Shown piece by piece: positions 45,163 through 54,194 of a stretch of 64,000 nt of DNA (position 1 is its first letter; every line of letters starts with the position of its first letter). The translations under genes and the position numbers were made by a program. The DNA is taken from positions 186,001 through 250,000 of the forward strand of contig NZ_JAOQJC010000004.1 in NCBI RefSeq assembly GCF_025567625.1, written 5' to 3'. The stretch is from Paenibacillus sp. J5C2022. GTDB taxonomy: Bacteria; Bacillota; Bacilli; Paenibacillales; Paenibacillaceae. Below the pieces are notes generated by a model. The model did not search any database, was not told where the DNA came from, and saw only the letters and a program-made list of their open reading frames with translations.

Positions 45163-46665
45163 TTGCAGAAAAAAAACGTGTTAAAGAGTGTCGTTCTGAT
45201 TGTCCTCATGCTGGTCATTGTCGTTGGTTGTTCATCCGCGAATACCAATGACTCCCAGCCTGACGCGCCTGCTGCGTCCAATACCGGCAAAGAAACAGTC
45301 CAACCGGATGAGAAGCCGCAGGAGGTGGCATTATCGATGTGGTCACGTTGGCCTGGCCCCATGGAAGACATGATGAAGGAGACGATAACGGAATTTGAGC
45401 AAGCGTATCCGCACATCAAGGTGGAGCTTGCTTCTGCCGCTCCTGATCAATATGTGGCACAGCTCCAGACTGCAATTGCGGGTGAAAACCTGCCGGATAT
45501 CTTCGCAGCGCACCCGACTGTTCCGGTGTATCAACTGCATGAATTGGACCAGTTATTGCCGTTGAGCGATGTGATTGGAGATCGGATTCATGAATTCGAG
45601 CAAGGAAGTCTGGTGGAAGGCACCACGCAGATGAATGGAGAAGTATATGCACTGCCGATTATGTCGAGCAAAAAAGACGGATTCGTTATGTATTACAATA
45701 TGGACGTGCTGGAGAAGGCCGGGCTAACTGAAGCAGATGTCCCCAAGACGTGGGAGGAACTGATTAAGGTTAGCGAACAAGTGGTGGCAGCCACCAACCG
45801 TGAATCCTATGGCCTCCTATATGGGTTGAAAAGCAGCTGGCTTGTCGGATTAGTCGCCCAAACGATGGGCTCCGAGATCAGTCCGGAAGTCCTTCCGTTT
45901 ACGCATATGAATCCTACTAACGGTCACTATGAATTAAACCGTCCGGGCATTGTCGAGACACTCGAATTTTTCAAAGACATGGTAGATGCGAAGCTGGTGC
46001 ATCCGAACAGCTTGGTCATCACCGCACAGGAAGCATCGAGCTTGTTCGTCTCGGGTCAGGCTGCCTTCTTGTTCGACGGCGCATGGCGCGCAGCCGAATT
46101 CGTGGGCATGGACTTCGTTGATTTCGGTGTAGAGTTCCTGCCGACGAAGTCGGGCGGGCAGCAATATATAGAATTCACGGGAAATCTGGCGGCAGGTCTG
46201 CACGCATCCAAGCATACGAAGCATCCGGAAGAGGTTGGCGTTTTCCTCAGATACTTCATGGATAAGTATTATCCAAAGATCGTCAATGCCGGTGTGCAAT
46301 ACTCTCCGATGCCGACAATCAATGAAGCAGCGACGATGCCCCATGAACTTCTGAAGAAGACGCTGCAGATCCAAAACGAACAGTTCGTCCCTTCTCCCGA
46401 CGCCATTATGGTTAATCAAAATGCGGTTGCCGTCTATAGCGAGGCGAGCGGCAAAAAACCGAAGGAGACGATTGGCACAATTATGGAAGGTTACTTGAGC
46501 GGACAGATCAGTGACCTGGCGGGTACGCTGCAGAAGTTGAGCGACGAGACCCAGAAGGCTCACGAAGACGCGATTGCCAAGGTGAAACAGGAAGGTTTGG
46601 AAGTAGACGTCAGCGACTGGGTATTCCCGAACTGGACGCCCCTTGTACCTTATGAAGCGCAATAA
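45163..46665 (+). CDS. ABC transporter solute-binding lipoprotein, UgpB-like group
   Basis: Extracellular substrate-binding lipoprotein of about 500 aa. TTG 45163 is preferred because GAGGTGAG lies directly upstream; ATG codons at 45121 and 45130 give an unlikely long leader. The signal is K-K-N-V-L-K-S, a hydrophobic run and V-V-G-C-S-S, with the lipid-modified Cys at about residue 23. The body has W-S-R-W-P-G-P-M, P-D-I-F-A-A-H-P and W-E-E-L-I-K-V, the family 1 binding-protein pattern. Downstream phosphodiesterase genes suggest a glycerophospho-sugar ligand; this is inference. Confidence 0.88.
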   Translation: MQKKNVLKSVVLIVLMLVIVVGCSSANTNDSQPDAPAASNTGKETVQPDEKPQEVALSMWSRWPGPMEDMMKETITEFEQAYPHIKVELASAAPDQYVAQLQTAIAGENLPDIFAAHPTVPVYQLHELDQLLPLSDVIGDRIHEFEQGSLVEGTTQMNGEVYALPIMSSKKDGFVMYYNMDVLEKAGLTEADVPKTWEELIKVSEQVVAATNRESYGLLYGLKSSWLVGLVAQTMGSEISPEVLPFTHMNPTNGHYELNRPGIVETLEFFKDMVDAKLVHPNSLVITAQEASSLFVSGQAAFLFDGAWRAAEFVGMDFVDFGVEFLPTKSGGQQYIEFTGNLAAGLHASKHTKHPEEVGVFLRYFMDKYYPKIVNAGVQYSPMPTINEAATMPHELLKKTLQIQNEQFVPSPDAIMVNQNAVAVYSEASGKKPKETIGTIMEGYLSGQISDLAGTLQKLSDETQKAHEDAIAKVKQEGLEVDVSDWVFPNWTPLVPYEAQ

Positions 46666-46694
46666 TCGGCTAATAGAGAACGGGGGAAGGATGT

Positions 46695-47645
46695 ATGGCG
46701 AATCCAATCGGCTGGACGACAGCGGGCCCTGCTCCCAGGGCGGGGACGTTTAGAAGACGCAAGGGGAGCCGAATTGCGTGGGCATATGTGTTTATACTTC
46801 CGCAGCTTTTATTTCTTATTTTGTTTACGCTTTATCCCATTGTAATGAGCTATGTATATTCCTTCTATGATTGGAATGGTATAGGACCGCTCGACGATTT
46901 TGTGAATTTCGACAACTATACGCGTGTAATCGGGGATGAAAGGTTCTGGAATGCGTTCAAGAATAGTTTCATCTACACGGGTGGAGTGACCTTATTATTG
47001 ATGCCTTCAAGCTTGTTGTTGGCGATCTGGCTGAACAACGGCATGTTGAAAGGCAGAGTGTTTTACCGGACGCTGTACTTCTTGCCGGTTGTGACGACGA
47101 CTGCGATCATAGGGATCATCATGCGCTCTATCTTCGGCAACCAGCATGCCTTCTTCAATGAATTGCTGATCAGTCTGCGAATGTTGCAAGAACCTTACTC
47201 CTGGCTGGGTAAGCCGACATCGGCGATGATCATTGTGATTGCGATCGGCTCATGGAAGTTTTTCGGGATGATGATGGTGTACTGGCTTGCAGGCCTCCAA
47301 TCCCTGCCGAAGGATATTTATGAGGCGGCCAGCATCGACGGCTGCGACGCTGTCAAGACATTTCGTTATATTACATTGCCGCTGATCATGCCGATCGCCG
47401 CCGTTGTTCTGCTGCTATGCGTAACGAACAGCCTACATGTCTTCGATCTCGTCAAGACGTTGACGGAAGGCGGTCCGTACTATAGCACTGACATGATGGA
47501 TTTATATATCTACCGCCAGGTGTTCGATATATCCGGTTTTCCGCAATATGGATATGCATCGGCTGCCGGTATCATCTTCGGCTTGTCCGTATTCGGAATA
47601 ACCTTGGTGCTAGGTTGGTTTGTCAAGCAAGCCAGAACGAGATAG
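46695..47645 (+). CDS. ABC sugar permease, MalF/UgpA-like
   Basis: CUT1 membrane subunit of 316 aa. ATG 46695 follows GGGGGAAGG. About 30 polar residues precede helix 1. Six helices are predicted. The EAA loop reads Y-E-A-A-S-I-D-G-C-D-A-V-K near residue 216. It pairs with the next permease; no ATPase gene is present here. Confidence 0.9.
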   Translation: MANPIGWTTAGPAPRAGTFRRRKGSRIAWAYVFILPQLLFLILFTLYPIVMSYVYSFYDWNGIGPLDDFVNFDNYTRVIGDERFWNAFKNSFIYTGGVTLLLMPSSLLLAIWLNNGMLKGRVFYRTLYFLPVVTTTAIIGIIMRSIFGNQHAFFNELLISLRMLQEPYSWLGKPTSAMIIVIAIGSWKFFGMMMVYWLAGLQSLPKDIYEAASIDGCDAVKTFRYITLPLIMPIAAVVLLLCVTNSLHVFDLVKTLTEGGPYYSTDMMDLYIYRQVFDISGFPQYGYASAAGIIFGLSVFGITLVLGWFVKQARTR

Positions 47646-47661
47646 AGAGGAGTGGTCGCTG

Positions 47662-48504
47662 GTGAGAGCTTGGCAGAAGCAAGTCAAAGTCAAAGGATTA
47701 GCGATTCACACTGTGTTGATCGCTCTCGGCATTGTATGGGTCTATCCCTTTGTATGGATGCTGTTTTCATCGTTCAAGACGAATACAGAGCTGATTGCCT
47801 CCGGGATCAAGCTGCTCCCGGAAGCGCCGCAATGGGACAATTACAATCGTGCCTGGACAGAGGCCAACTTCTCTGGTTACTTCCAGAATACGGTGATCAT
47901 CACCGTGGCTACGGTTGTCATTGTTGTGCTGATGTGCGCCCTGACGGGTTACGCGCTTGGGCGCGTGCAGTTCCCGGGACGCAAGTTGTTTGTCATCGTC
48001 ATTACCGCGACGATGTTCATGCCGAAGGGTTATACGATATTGCCGATCTATATGACGATCAAATATATGGGCCTGCTGAATTCGCTGCCGGGTGTCATTC
48101 TAGCGGAGTCTTCCGGCGCGCATGTGTTGTTCATCCTCTTGTTTATGTCTTACTTCTATAAGCTGCCGAATGAACTGGAGGAGTCGGCGGAGATGGATGG
48201 AGCCGGCTTTTTGCGGACATTCCGGACTGTGATGCTGCCGCTCTCCAAACCGATGATTGCAACGACAGCGATTATGCAGTTTATCTGGACGTGGAATTCA
48301 TTTTTTGTACCGCTTATTTTTACGATGAATAATCCGGATTTGCGGACATTGGCGGTCGGAATGTATGCGTTTGTCGGCGAGCATTCGGTGGACTGGACGG
48401 GAATGGCTGCTGCAGCCGTCATATCGATCATGCCGATCATTGCGGTGTTCGTTGCCTTCCAACGGTTCTTTATCGAAGGGATATCCGGTTCGGTTAAAGG
48501 GTAA
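47662..48504 (+). CDS. ABC sugar permease, MalG/UgpE-like
   Basis: Second CUT1 subunit, 280 aa. GTG 47662 has GAGAGGAG nine bases upstream; in-frame upstream codons lie in the previous gene. The EAA loop is E-E-S-A-E-M-D-G-A-G-F-L-R and the end is I-E-G-I-S-G-S-V-K-G. Confidence 0.9.
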   Translation: MRAWQKQVKVKGLAIHTVLIALGIVWVYPFVWMLFSSFKTNTELIASGIKLLPEAPQWDNYNRAWTEANFSGYFQNTVIITVATVVIVVLMCALTGYALGRVQFPGRKLFVIVITATMFMPKGYTILPIYMTIKYMGLLNSLPGVILAESSGAHVLFILLFMSYFYKLPNELEESAEMDGAGFLRTFRTVMLPLSKPMIATTAIMQFIWTWNSFFVPLIFTMNNPDLRTLAVGMYAFVGEHSVDWTGMAAAAVISIMPIIAVFVAFQRFFIEGISGSVKG

Positions 48505-48534
48505 GACGTAAATCATGGACATGAGGTGATGATG

Positions 48535-49464
48535 ATGACTATTGCGATGGCCATTATACCCGACACGCAAATCGCGGCTTGGCAGCATCCTGAGGTGCTG
48601 CGGCAGATGGCGAAGTGGATCGTGGATCATAGAGAGGACTATCGTATTGAGATGGTTCTTCATCTGGGTGACGTCGTGCATCTTGGTGCGAATGATGAGC
48701 GACAGTTCCAAGACGCCAAGGCAGCCTTGGATATGATTGATGAAGCGGGAGTGCCGATGCTGATTGTGCCGGGCAACCATGATTATGACAATCTGTTGAA
48801 TGAAGATCGCAGTCTGGATATGTTCAGACATTACTTTGGCGTCTCGCGATTGGCGGGGAGGGAATGGCTGCGCGGTTTATACGAACAGGGAAAACCCGAG
48901 AACGCCTATGCCGTGATCGAGAGCAATGGGCTGCAACTGCTGTTTATCGCCCTGGAGTTCGGACCGCGCGATGAAGTGCTCGCGTGGGCGGACGGTCTGC
49001 TTGCCACCTATGAAGATCATCATGCGATTATAGTGACACATTGTTACTTGTATCTAGATGCTACTCCGAGCAAGCTGGGCGATGAATATAATCCGAGAGA
49101 CTATGCCGGCGCTGAAGGAGCTAATGACGGTGAAGAGATGTGGAAGAAGTGCTTCCGGAAGCATCGCAATATCATCGCCATCTACTCCGGACATCAGATT
49201 CCATACTCGATTAGCTATAGTGTTGCTATTGGAGATCATGGCAATCCGGTGTTCCAGTCGTTTCAGAACTGGCAAGGCGCTGATAAGGGCGGCAGCGGTC
49301 GCTTCCGGCTTGTGACGATGAATGGTCAAGCGGGGGTGCTCAAGCACATGGTCATCAACCCGATGCTTGACGGTGCGGAAGCCGGCGATGGGCATGAGGT
49401 GGAGTTTTGTTTCCGAGAGATTGACAGAAGCCGTTTGGAGCAGACGAAGTATAGCCCCCTATAG
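48535..49464 (+). CDS. Metallophosphoesterase
   Basis: Calcineurin-like phosphoesterase of about 309 aa. Four start codons are stacked (GTG 48526, ATG 48529, 48532, 48535); GAGGTG at 48523 favours the last. Metal ligands are visible as I-P-D-T-Q (Asp), L-H-L-G-D-V-V (Asp), G-N-H-D-Y (Asn-His), T-H-C-Y and S-G-H-Q. No signal peptide, so it acts in the cytoplasm on an imported phosphorylated substrate, probably a phosphodiester or monoester made from it. It lies 30 bases after the permease. Confidence 0.85.
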   Translation: MTIAMAIIPDTQIAAWQHPEVLRQMAKWIVDHREDYRIEMVLHLGDVVHLGANDERQFQDAKAALDMIDEAGVPMLIVPGNHDYDNLLNEDRSLDMFRHYFGVSRLAGREWLRGLYEQGKPENAYAVIESNGLQLLFIALEFGPRDEVLAWADGLLATYEDHHAIIVTHCYLYLDATPSKLGDEYNPRDYAGAEGANDGEEMWKKCFRKHRNIIAIYSGHQIPYSISYSVAIGDHGNPVFQSFQNWQGADKGGSGRFRLVTMNGQAGVLKHMVINPMLDGAEAGDGHEVEFCFREIDRSRLEQTKYSPL

Positions 49465-49514
49465 CAGGCGGGAATTTCGAGATATTCTTAATGAAGAATG
49501 GAGATGTGCGACGC

Positions 49515-51065
49515 ATGAATATTGCCTATATCCAACCGCCTTATCCGCATCTGGACAAGATGAACCCGCTCGATAGCGTTCGTTATATGCTGGATCAAGC
49601 GCTGCAGGTGCAGGAAGACACCGATTTGCTCGTCTTGCCGGAGTATGCCAACTGTCCGGGATTGGACAGCTACGATCAGCTGCTGCAATTCATAAAGCGG
49701 GAAAGCCGCGACTTTCTGGCCGAACTATCCGGTATTGCAAAGGATAAGCGCATGCATATCGCCGGGAATATCGTACGTCTTACAGAAGCGGGATTACGCA
49801 ATACGACGGTATGGATCGATCGTAAGGGCAAGGTTGCGGCAGAGTATGACAAGACGCATCTGACCGAGTTTGAACGCGGCACCTTACGGCTCGTTCCTGG
49901 CGATACGGTACGGCATGTGGTGATAGAGGGCATTCGTGTTTCCTTTGCCACCTGCTTCGAACTATACTTTCCGGAATTTTTCGAAAGGCTGGCTGCGGGA
50001 CGTCCGGATATCATCATCGTGCCTACTTATCAGAGGTCCGAGCGCAGCGAGGTGTTGACCGCTCAGGCCATCTCCCGGGCGCTGGACAGCGGCAGCTACC
50101 TGTTGCGCTGTTCGTATTCGATGGGCGCGACGAGCGAAGCCGGGGGCATGTCGATGCTGGTTCATCCGCGAGGGGAAGTATTAAGCTGCGCTGAGCAAGA
50201 GGTTGGTATTTTTCACACGAAAGTGAACATCAAGGACAAGTGGTGGAGACCGTCTTCCTATGGCGGCGGTGTGCTGAATTCGCGCGAGATCATCGAGAGG
50301 AATCGGCGTTCTGAATTGTATCGGAATGCGGGACCCGGAATAGGCAAGCTTGCGGTGAAGTCGCCGGCCCTTATCGCTCATCGCGGCTTTAGCGCTAACT
50401 GCCCGGAGAATACAATGCCTGCATTCGGAGCTGCGATCGCACTTGGCGTTGATGAAATCGAATTCGATATTCGCTGCTCGAAGGACGGCGAGCTGATCGT
50501 TATTCATGACGCAACGCTCGAGCGGACGACGAATGCAACCGGTCTGGTCAGCGATTACAGTTGGGCCGAGCTGCAGCGCTATGACGCTGGCAGTTCGTTC
50601 TCGCCTGCGTGGCAAGGAACAAAGCTACCCTTGCTGGATCACGTGCTGGAGCAATATGCCGGCCGTATCATTATGAACGTGCATGTGAAAGATGCCGGCG
50701 AGGACGGTTACGTCATCAAGCGGATTAGAGCATTAGCCGATCAATATGATGCCGCCGCCAGCATCTATATTGCCGGTGATCGGGATGTGTTGGAATACGC
50801 CTTGCAACACGCTCCGAATATCGAACGGTGCTGTCTGGTCGAGCAAGCAAGCTGGAATTTGGTGGACCATGCCATACAGTATGAATGCGGCAGACTGCAG
50901 TTTTTCCCAGCTTATTGCAATGAGGAAGAGGTACAAAGGGCGCATGCGGCAGGAATCCGATGCAATCTGTTTTATTCAGACAATCCGGAGGAGACACGGC
51001 GTCTCTTCCACATCGGTATCGACGCAGTATTAACCAACAATCCGTTGCATACAGTGGAGGAGTGA
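49515..51065 (+). CDS. Nitrilase-glycerophosphodiester phosphodiesterase fusion
   Basis: Two-domain cytoplasmic enzyme of 516 aa. ATG 49515 follows GGAGATG. Residues 1-265 are a carbon-nitrogen hydrolase with triad Glu43 (L-P-E-Y), Lys113 (Y-D-K-T-H) and Cys147 (F-A-T-C-F-E-L-Y-F-P-E), which would cleave an amide or nitrile. Residues 285-516 are a GDPD domain: His289-Arg290 (A-H-R-G-F), P-E-N-T, Glu316 and Asp318 (E-F-D-I-R), His331 (I-H-D), which would release glycerol 3-phosphate from a diester. The pairing within one chain implies a substrate carrying both an amide and a phosphodiester, or two consecutive steps. I do not recognise a described enzyme of this layout. Confidence 0.85.
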   Translation: MNIAYIQPPYPHLDKMNPLDSVRYMLDQALQVQEDTDLLVLPEYANCPGLDSYDQLLQFIKRESRDFLAELSGIAKDKRMHIAGNIVRLTEAGLRNTTVWIDRKGKVAAEYDKTHLTEFERGTLRLVPGDTVRHVVIEGIRVSFATCFELYFPEFFERLAAGRPDIIIVPTYQRSERSEVLTAQAISRALDSGSYLLRCSYSMGATSEAGGMSMLVHPRGEVLSCAEQEVGIFHTKVNIKDKWWRPSSYGGGVLNSREIIERNRRSELYRNAGPGIGKLAVKSPALIAHRGFSANCPENTMPAFGAAIALGVDEIEFDIRCSKDGELIVIHDATLERTTNATGLVSDYSWAELQRYDAGSSFSPAWQGTKLPLLDHVLEQYAGRIIMNVHVKDAGEDGYVIKRIRALADQYDAAASIYIAGDRDVLEYALQHAPNIERCCLVEQASWNLVDHAIQYECGRLQFFPAYCNEEEVQRAHAAGIRCNLFYSDNPEETRRLFHIGIDAVLTNNPLHTVEE

Positions 51066-51070
51066 CTCGG

Positions 51071-51889
51071 GTGATGCATACGGAATATGAATTATTAAGG
51101 CGGGCAAACGTCTATTTTTTTGACCTGGACGGGTGCGTGTATCATGGTACGAGATTGGACCCGGACGCCAAGCTACTGATTCAACAGCTGCGGAAGAAGG
51201 GAAGAGAGGTCTTCTTCATAACTAACAACTCGCGCGAAAGAGCCCGGGAGATAGGTGTGAAATTATCGGATATGGGCTTGCCGGTGGCGCCGGAGCGCAT
51301 CATTGCGGCTACTGATTATGTATGCACTCATGTCCTTGAGACCTACGGTTCCATATCTGTAAAAGTGGCAGGAAGTCCGGGGCTGGAAGAAGCTTTCCGA
51401 GAGGAAGGCGTTCGCTTGCTTCCCCTTCACTCGGAGGAGACGGCACAATTAATCGTCATTGGAAGAGATACCGACTTCTCCTATCGGAAGTTGCAGAGCA
51501 TTGCGGAGGATGCAAGGAACGGAGCGGCTCTCCTATCCGTAAATCCGGATGCGTCCCACCCGGGGGAGAACAATCGTAGCATTCCTGAGACAGGGGCTTT
51601 GGCAGCTTCTGTAGAGTATATGCTCGGGTATAAAGTCGACTATTTTGGAAAACCGGCGCCTTATTTGTTTCATTACGGAATCCGGATGAGCGGTTACCAT
51701 AGTGAACAATGCGTGATGATCGGAGATAACCTTTATACGGACATTCAGGGGGCGGCCAAAGTCGGGATGAGGACGGTGTGGCTTCGAACCGTGCATCAAC
51801 CATGCGATAGTGACCGAACCGAAGCCATCAAGCCGGATTATACGATGAACAGTATGAAGCAGCTGAGAAGGATTGTGCTTCGGGCTTGA
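51071..51889 (+). CDS. HAD-superfamily phosphatase, NagD-like
   Basis: Phosphatase of about 272 aa. GGAGGAG at 51057-51063 suits GTG 51071 (spacing 7); ATG 51074 is the alternative. Motif I is F-D-L-D-G-C-V-Y-H-G (nucleophile and acid Asp), motif II is I-T-N-N-S-R, the Lys is in G-K-P-A-P, and motif III-IV is M-I-G-D-N-L-Y-T-D-I. The C2-cap layout matches the NagD/phosphoglycolate group. A likely task here is to dephosphorylate a product such as glycerol 3-phosphate or a sugar phosphate. Confidence 0.85.
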   Translation: MMHTEYELLRRANVYFFDLDGCVYHGTRLDPDAKLLIQQLRKKGREVFFITNNSRERAREIGVKLSDMGLPVAPERIIAATDYVCTHVLETYGSISVKVAGSPGLEEAFREEGVRLLPLHSEETAQLIVIGRDTDFSYRKLQSIAEDARNGAALLSVNPDASHPGENNRSIPETGALAASVEYMLGYKVDYFGKPAPYLFHYGIRMSGYHSEQCVMIGDNLYTDIQGAAKVGMRTVWLRTVHQPCDSDRTEAIKPDYTMNSMKQLRRIVLRA

Positions 51890-51934
51890 TCAACCTTTGG
51901 CGCCCAAATGAAGGAACGATAGGAGGCTATTCTA

Positions 51935-52585
51935 GTGAAACTATGGTTATGTGGCAATGATTTGGATCGCATCGCGGATTGGTTATCCTATGACGCTTTC
52001 GAAGGGATACTGACAAATCCGGACATTGTGGCGAATGCCAAAATGGACAAAGTAGCATTTTTTACTTCATTATGCGAGATCAGCAATGGCCCCGTCTTCT
52101 ATCAGCTGCAATCCGGCGATGAAGTGGAGATGCTCCGTGATGCCTCACGCATGCTGGATATTGATACTAAGATGAGAATTAAAGTGCCGGCGACGCGATC
52201 TGGTATGCGGGTAATCAGCCGGTTGACCGCTGAAGGGCATTCGGTGCTGGCGACCTGCGTCCCGGATTTGACCACCATGCTCATGGCGGTCCGCTTTGGC
52301 GCGCAATGGATTACCCCTTATGGTTCGATATGGCATCCATTCGGTCAGGTCGATAAGGAGACGCTGCTCAAGGAACTCTCAGAAGTGCTCCGCAACCAGC
52401 AGCTGTCTGCACAGATTATTGCGGGCGTTAAAGATCCGGTTGAGCTTCGTAGATTCACCTTGGCGGGAATCGACAACTTCTTCATTTGGGACAAGGATAT
52501 TGAATGTTTCTTTGACCTGCCTATGGTGTTGCGCTCAGAAGCGAATTTCGAGAAAAGCTGGAATACGATTAACGTTCAATCGTAA
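51935..52585 (+). CDS. Transaldolase/fructose-6-phosphate aldolase-like protein
   Basis: TIM-barrel aldolase of 216 aa, the short length of the F6P aldolase group. GTG 51935 follows AGGAGG. Features are L-T-N-P-D-I near residue 26, the Schiff-base Lys83 in M-R-I-K-V-P-A-T, and I-T-P-Y-G-S in place of the more usual S-P-F-V-G. It would cleave or form a keto-sugar phosphate, the step after the ROK kinase next to it. Confidence 0.8.
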   Translation: MKLWLCGNDLDRIADWLSYDAFEGILTNPDIVANAKMDKVAFFTSLCEISNGPVFYQLQSGDEVEMLRDASRMLDIDTKMRIKVPATRSGMRVISRLTAEGHSVLATCVPDLTTMLMAVRFGAQWITPYGSIWHPFGQVDKETLLKELSEVLRNQQLSAQIIAGVKDPVELRRFTLAGIDNFFIWDKDIECFFDLPMVLRSEANFEKSWNTINVQS

Positions 52586-52599
52586 GGGGGCATTCACGT

Positions 52600-53535
52600 T
52601 TGGCTTATCTAGGGTTTGAAAGCGGAGGTACGAAGTTGGTCGTCTCTCTTTCCTATGATGGGGAATCCATCGCAGCCTCTCGGAAGATTAACCGACCTCA
52701 TGATAACACCGCAGAACAAAGCTTGAATACCTTGCTTGAGACAGCGCTTGATCTGTTGAAGGAGCATGGTCTGGGTAGGGAATCGATCCAAGCAATCGGG
52801 TTTGGCTTCGGCGGCAGTGTGAACAGCGATCTGAATAAGCCGCTGTTTTGTTTGCACGAAGAGGGCTGGAGTGAGCTTGGCGCTGCGGATCAGATTCGAT
52901 GCCAATTCCGCGGTCCGGTTTATTGGATCAATGATTGTGAGGCTGCGGCGTTGGCGGAAGCTTCGTTATTAAAGCATGTTTCGCATATTTTCTATGTAAC
53001 TTTGGGGACAGGCGTTGGCGGAGCTTTTGTTTCGAACCGGCGACTCTTTCGCACCTCTGCTGAAGGGAATTCGGAAGTCGGCCATCTGCTTGTGGATGAT
53101 GATTTTTATACGCCATGTCCATGCGGGAGCTCGGGGTGTCTTGAGGCGGTATGCTCCGGTCCGGGGTTGCTAAGACTTGCTAAGCGAATGTTTCCAGAAG
53201 AGGGGATTACCGCGCCTGAGCAAGTGACGACCGGGTACTTGGCCGGTCATCCGCAATTTCAGGAGGTTATGGAGCAATATATTCTTTACTTGGCGAAAGG
53301 GCTGGCATCCGTCATGACGCTGTATGATCCTGAACAGATTGTGCTCGGAGGCGGGCTAGGTCAATTTGTGGTGGAACACTTCCAACCGAGGCTCGAGGAT
53401 GGTATTCGCGACAAGTGCTACCTGCCTTTCCGCAAATCCGTATCCATTCACGCATGGACAGCTGAGGAACAAGCGGTAGGTATGGGAGCAATTATATATG
53501 CACGGGAGCAATCGGGTATTATCAAGCTTTACTGA
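52600..53535 (+). CDS. ROK-family sugar kinase
   Basis: Kinase of 311 aa. TTG 52600 has AAGGGGG upstream. The N-terminal loop is F-E-S-G-G-T-K-L. The catalytic Asp is in I-N-D-C-E-A-A-A-L. T-L-G-T-G-V-G-G and E-V-G-H-L precede a Cys cluster C-P-C-G-S-S-G-C-L-E that binds zinc. The cluster and I-V-L-G-G-G-L resemble glucokinase/NagK-type ROK proteins. It ends the operon and would phosphorylate the free sugar released by the upstream hydrolases. Confidence 0.88.
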   Translation: MAYLGFESGGTKLVVSLSYDGESIAASRKINRPHDNTAEQSLNTLLETALDLLKEHGLGRESIQAIGFGFGGSVNSDLNKPLFCLHEEGWSELGAADQIRCQFRGPVYWINDCEAAALAEASLLKHVSHIFYVTLGTGVGGAFVSNRRLFRTSAEGNSEVGHLLVDDDFYTPCPCGSSGCLEAVCSGPGLLRLAKRMFPEEGITAPEQVTTGYLAGHPQFQEVMEQYILYLAKGLASVMTLYDPEQIVLGGGLGQFVVEHFQPRLEDGIRDKCYLPFRKSVSIHAWTAEEQAVGMGAIIYAREQSGIIKLY

Positions 53536-53543
53536 TCAAGATG

Positions 53544-53579
53544 GGCGTGAAGTAATGCGTATGCGCATTACTTCACGCC
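53544..53579. terminator. Strong hairpin after ROK kinase operon
   Basis: GGCGTGAAGTAATGCG, loop TATG, then the exact complement. A 16-bp perfect stem nine bases after the stop, followed by TGTGTCGATTT. The T-tract is weak. Confidence 0.75.
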
Positions 53580-53665
53580 TGTGTCGATTTCCACGCCGAA
53601 TTTAATGGATAGGTCTTCACGGTCATGGGGGGATGTTAAATTAAAATAAGAAGGAGCTGATTCCA

Positions 53666-53995
53666 ATGAGTGATACCAACCATGAGCCCACCTCATGCGA
53701 CCATACATCATCTACAGAGCGGAAGAGTCATCATTCCGAAAAAACAAAAATCAATTTGTTTCAAAGACTGAATCGTATCGAAGGGCAAGTGCGAGGGGTG
53801 AAGGGAATGATCGAACGAGATACGTATTGTGATGATGTGCTGCATCAAATCTCTTCGATCCAAGCCTCTCTTAATGGACTGGGGAAGCAACTGCTGGAAC
53901 ATCATTTAAAAAGCTGTGTTATTGAACGGATTGAAGAAGGCGATCGAGAAGTTTTGGATGAATTGTTGACCACCGTAAATAAGTTAATTAAATAA
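53666..53995 (+). CDS. csoR: CsoR-family copper-sensing repressor
   Basis: DNA-binding repressor of 109 aa, all helical. ATG 53666 has AAGGAG upstream. Cu(I) ligands are Cys55 (T-Y-C-D-D-V), His80 (E-H-H) and Cys84 (L-K-S-C), with the 25 and 4 residue spacing of known CsoR proteins. The helix L-N-R-I-E-G-Q-V-R-G-V contacts DNA. The N-terminal 25 residues are His/Cys-rich and extra. The copper exporter it should control is not in the window, so it may act elsewhere or on its own promoter. Confidence 0.85.
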   Translation: MSDTNHEPTSCDHTSSTERKSHHSEKTKINLFQRLNRIEGQVRGVKGMIERDTYCDDVLHQISSIQASLNGLGKQLLEHHLKSCVIERIEEGDREVLDELLTTVNKLIK

Positions 53996-54002
53996 CAGAA
54001 AG

Positions 54003-54038
54003 GGGAGACAACATCGATTGTCTCTCCTTATTTTTTTT
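54003..54038 (+). terminator. Terminator after csoR
   Basis: GGGAGACAA, 6-base loop, TTGTCTCTCC, then TTATTTTTTTT. Clear rho-independent terminator. Confidence 0.85.
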
Positions 54039-54040
54039 CT

Positions 54041-54083
54041 AGCAAAGGCGATGGAGGTAAAGGAGCTTAATGAGTCTAATTGA
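54041..54083 (+). pseudogene. 3' end of a second anti-sigma-like gene
   Basis: AGCAAAGGCGATGGAGGTAA at 54041 continues as AGGAGCTT. It matches 41601-41630, the last codons of the anti-sigma gene, except for one two-base gap and a few changes. The frame reads K-A-M-E-V-K-E-L-N-E-S-N and stops at 54081-54083. Only the tail of that paralogue remains. The rest of 53996-54194 holds no gene. Confidence 0.55.
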
Positions 54084-54194
54084 GATTCACCAAAATATTA
54101 ATGCTATTATCATCCATGATCAAAATGCCGATGTAAAATAACAAGGCAATTGGCGCTGAAAATAATGTATGCCTATTTTTGGAGCGTGAAGAAC

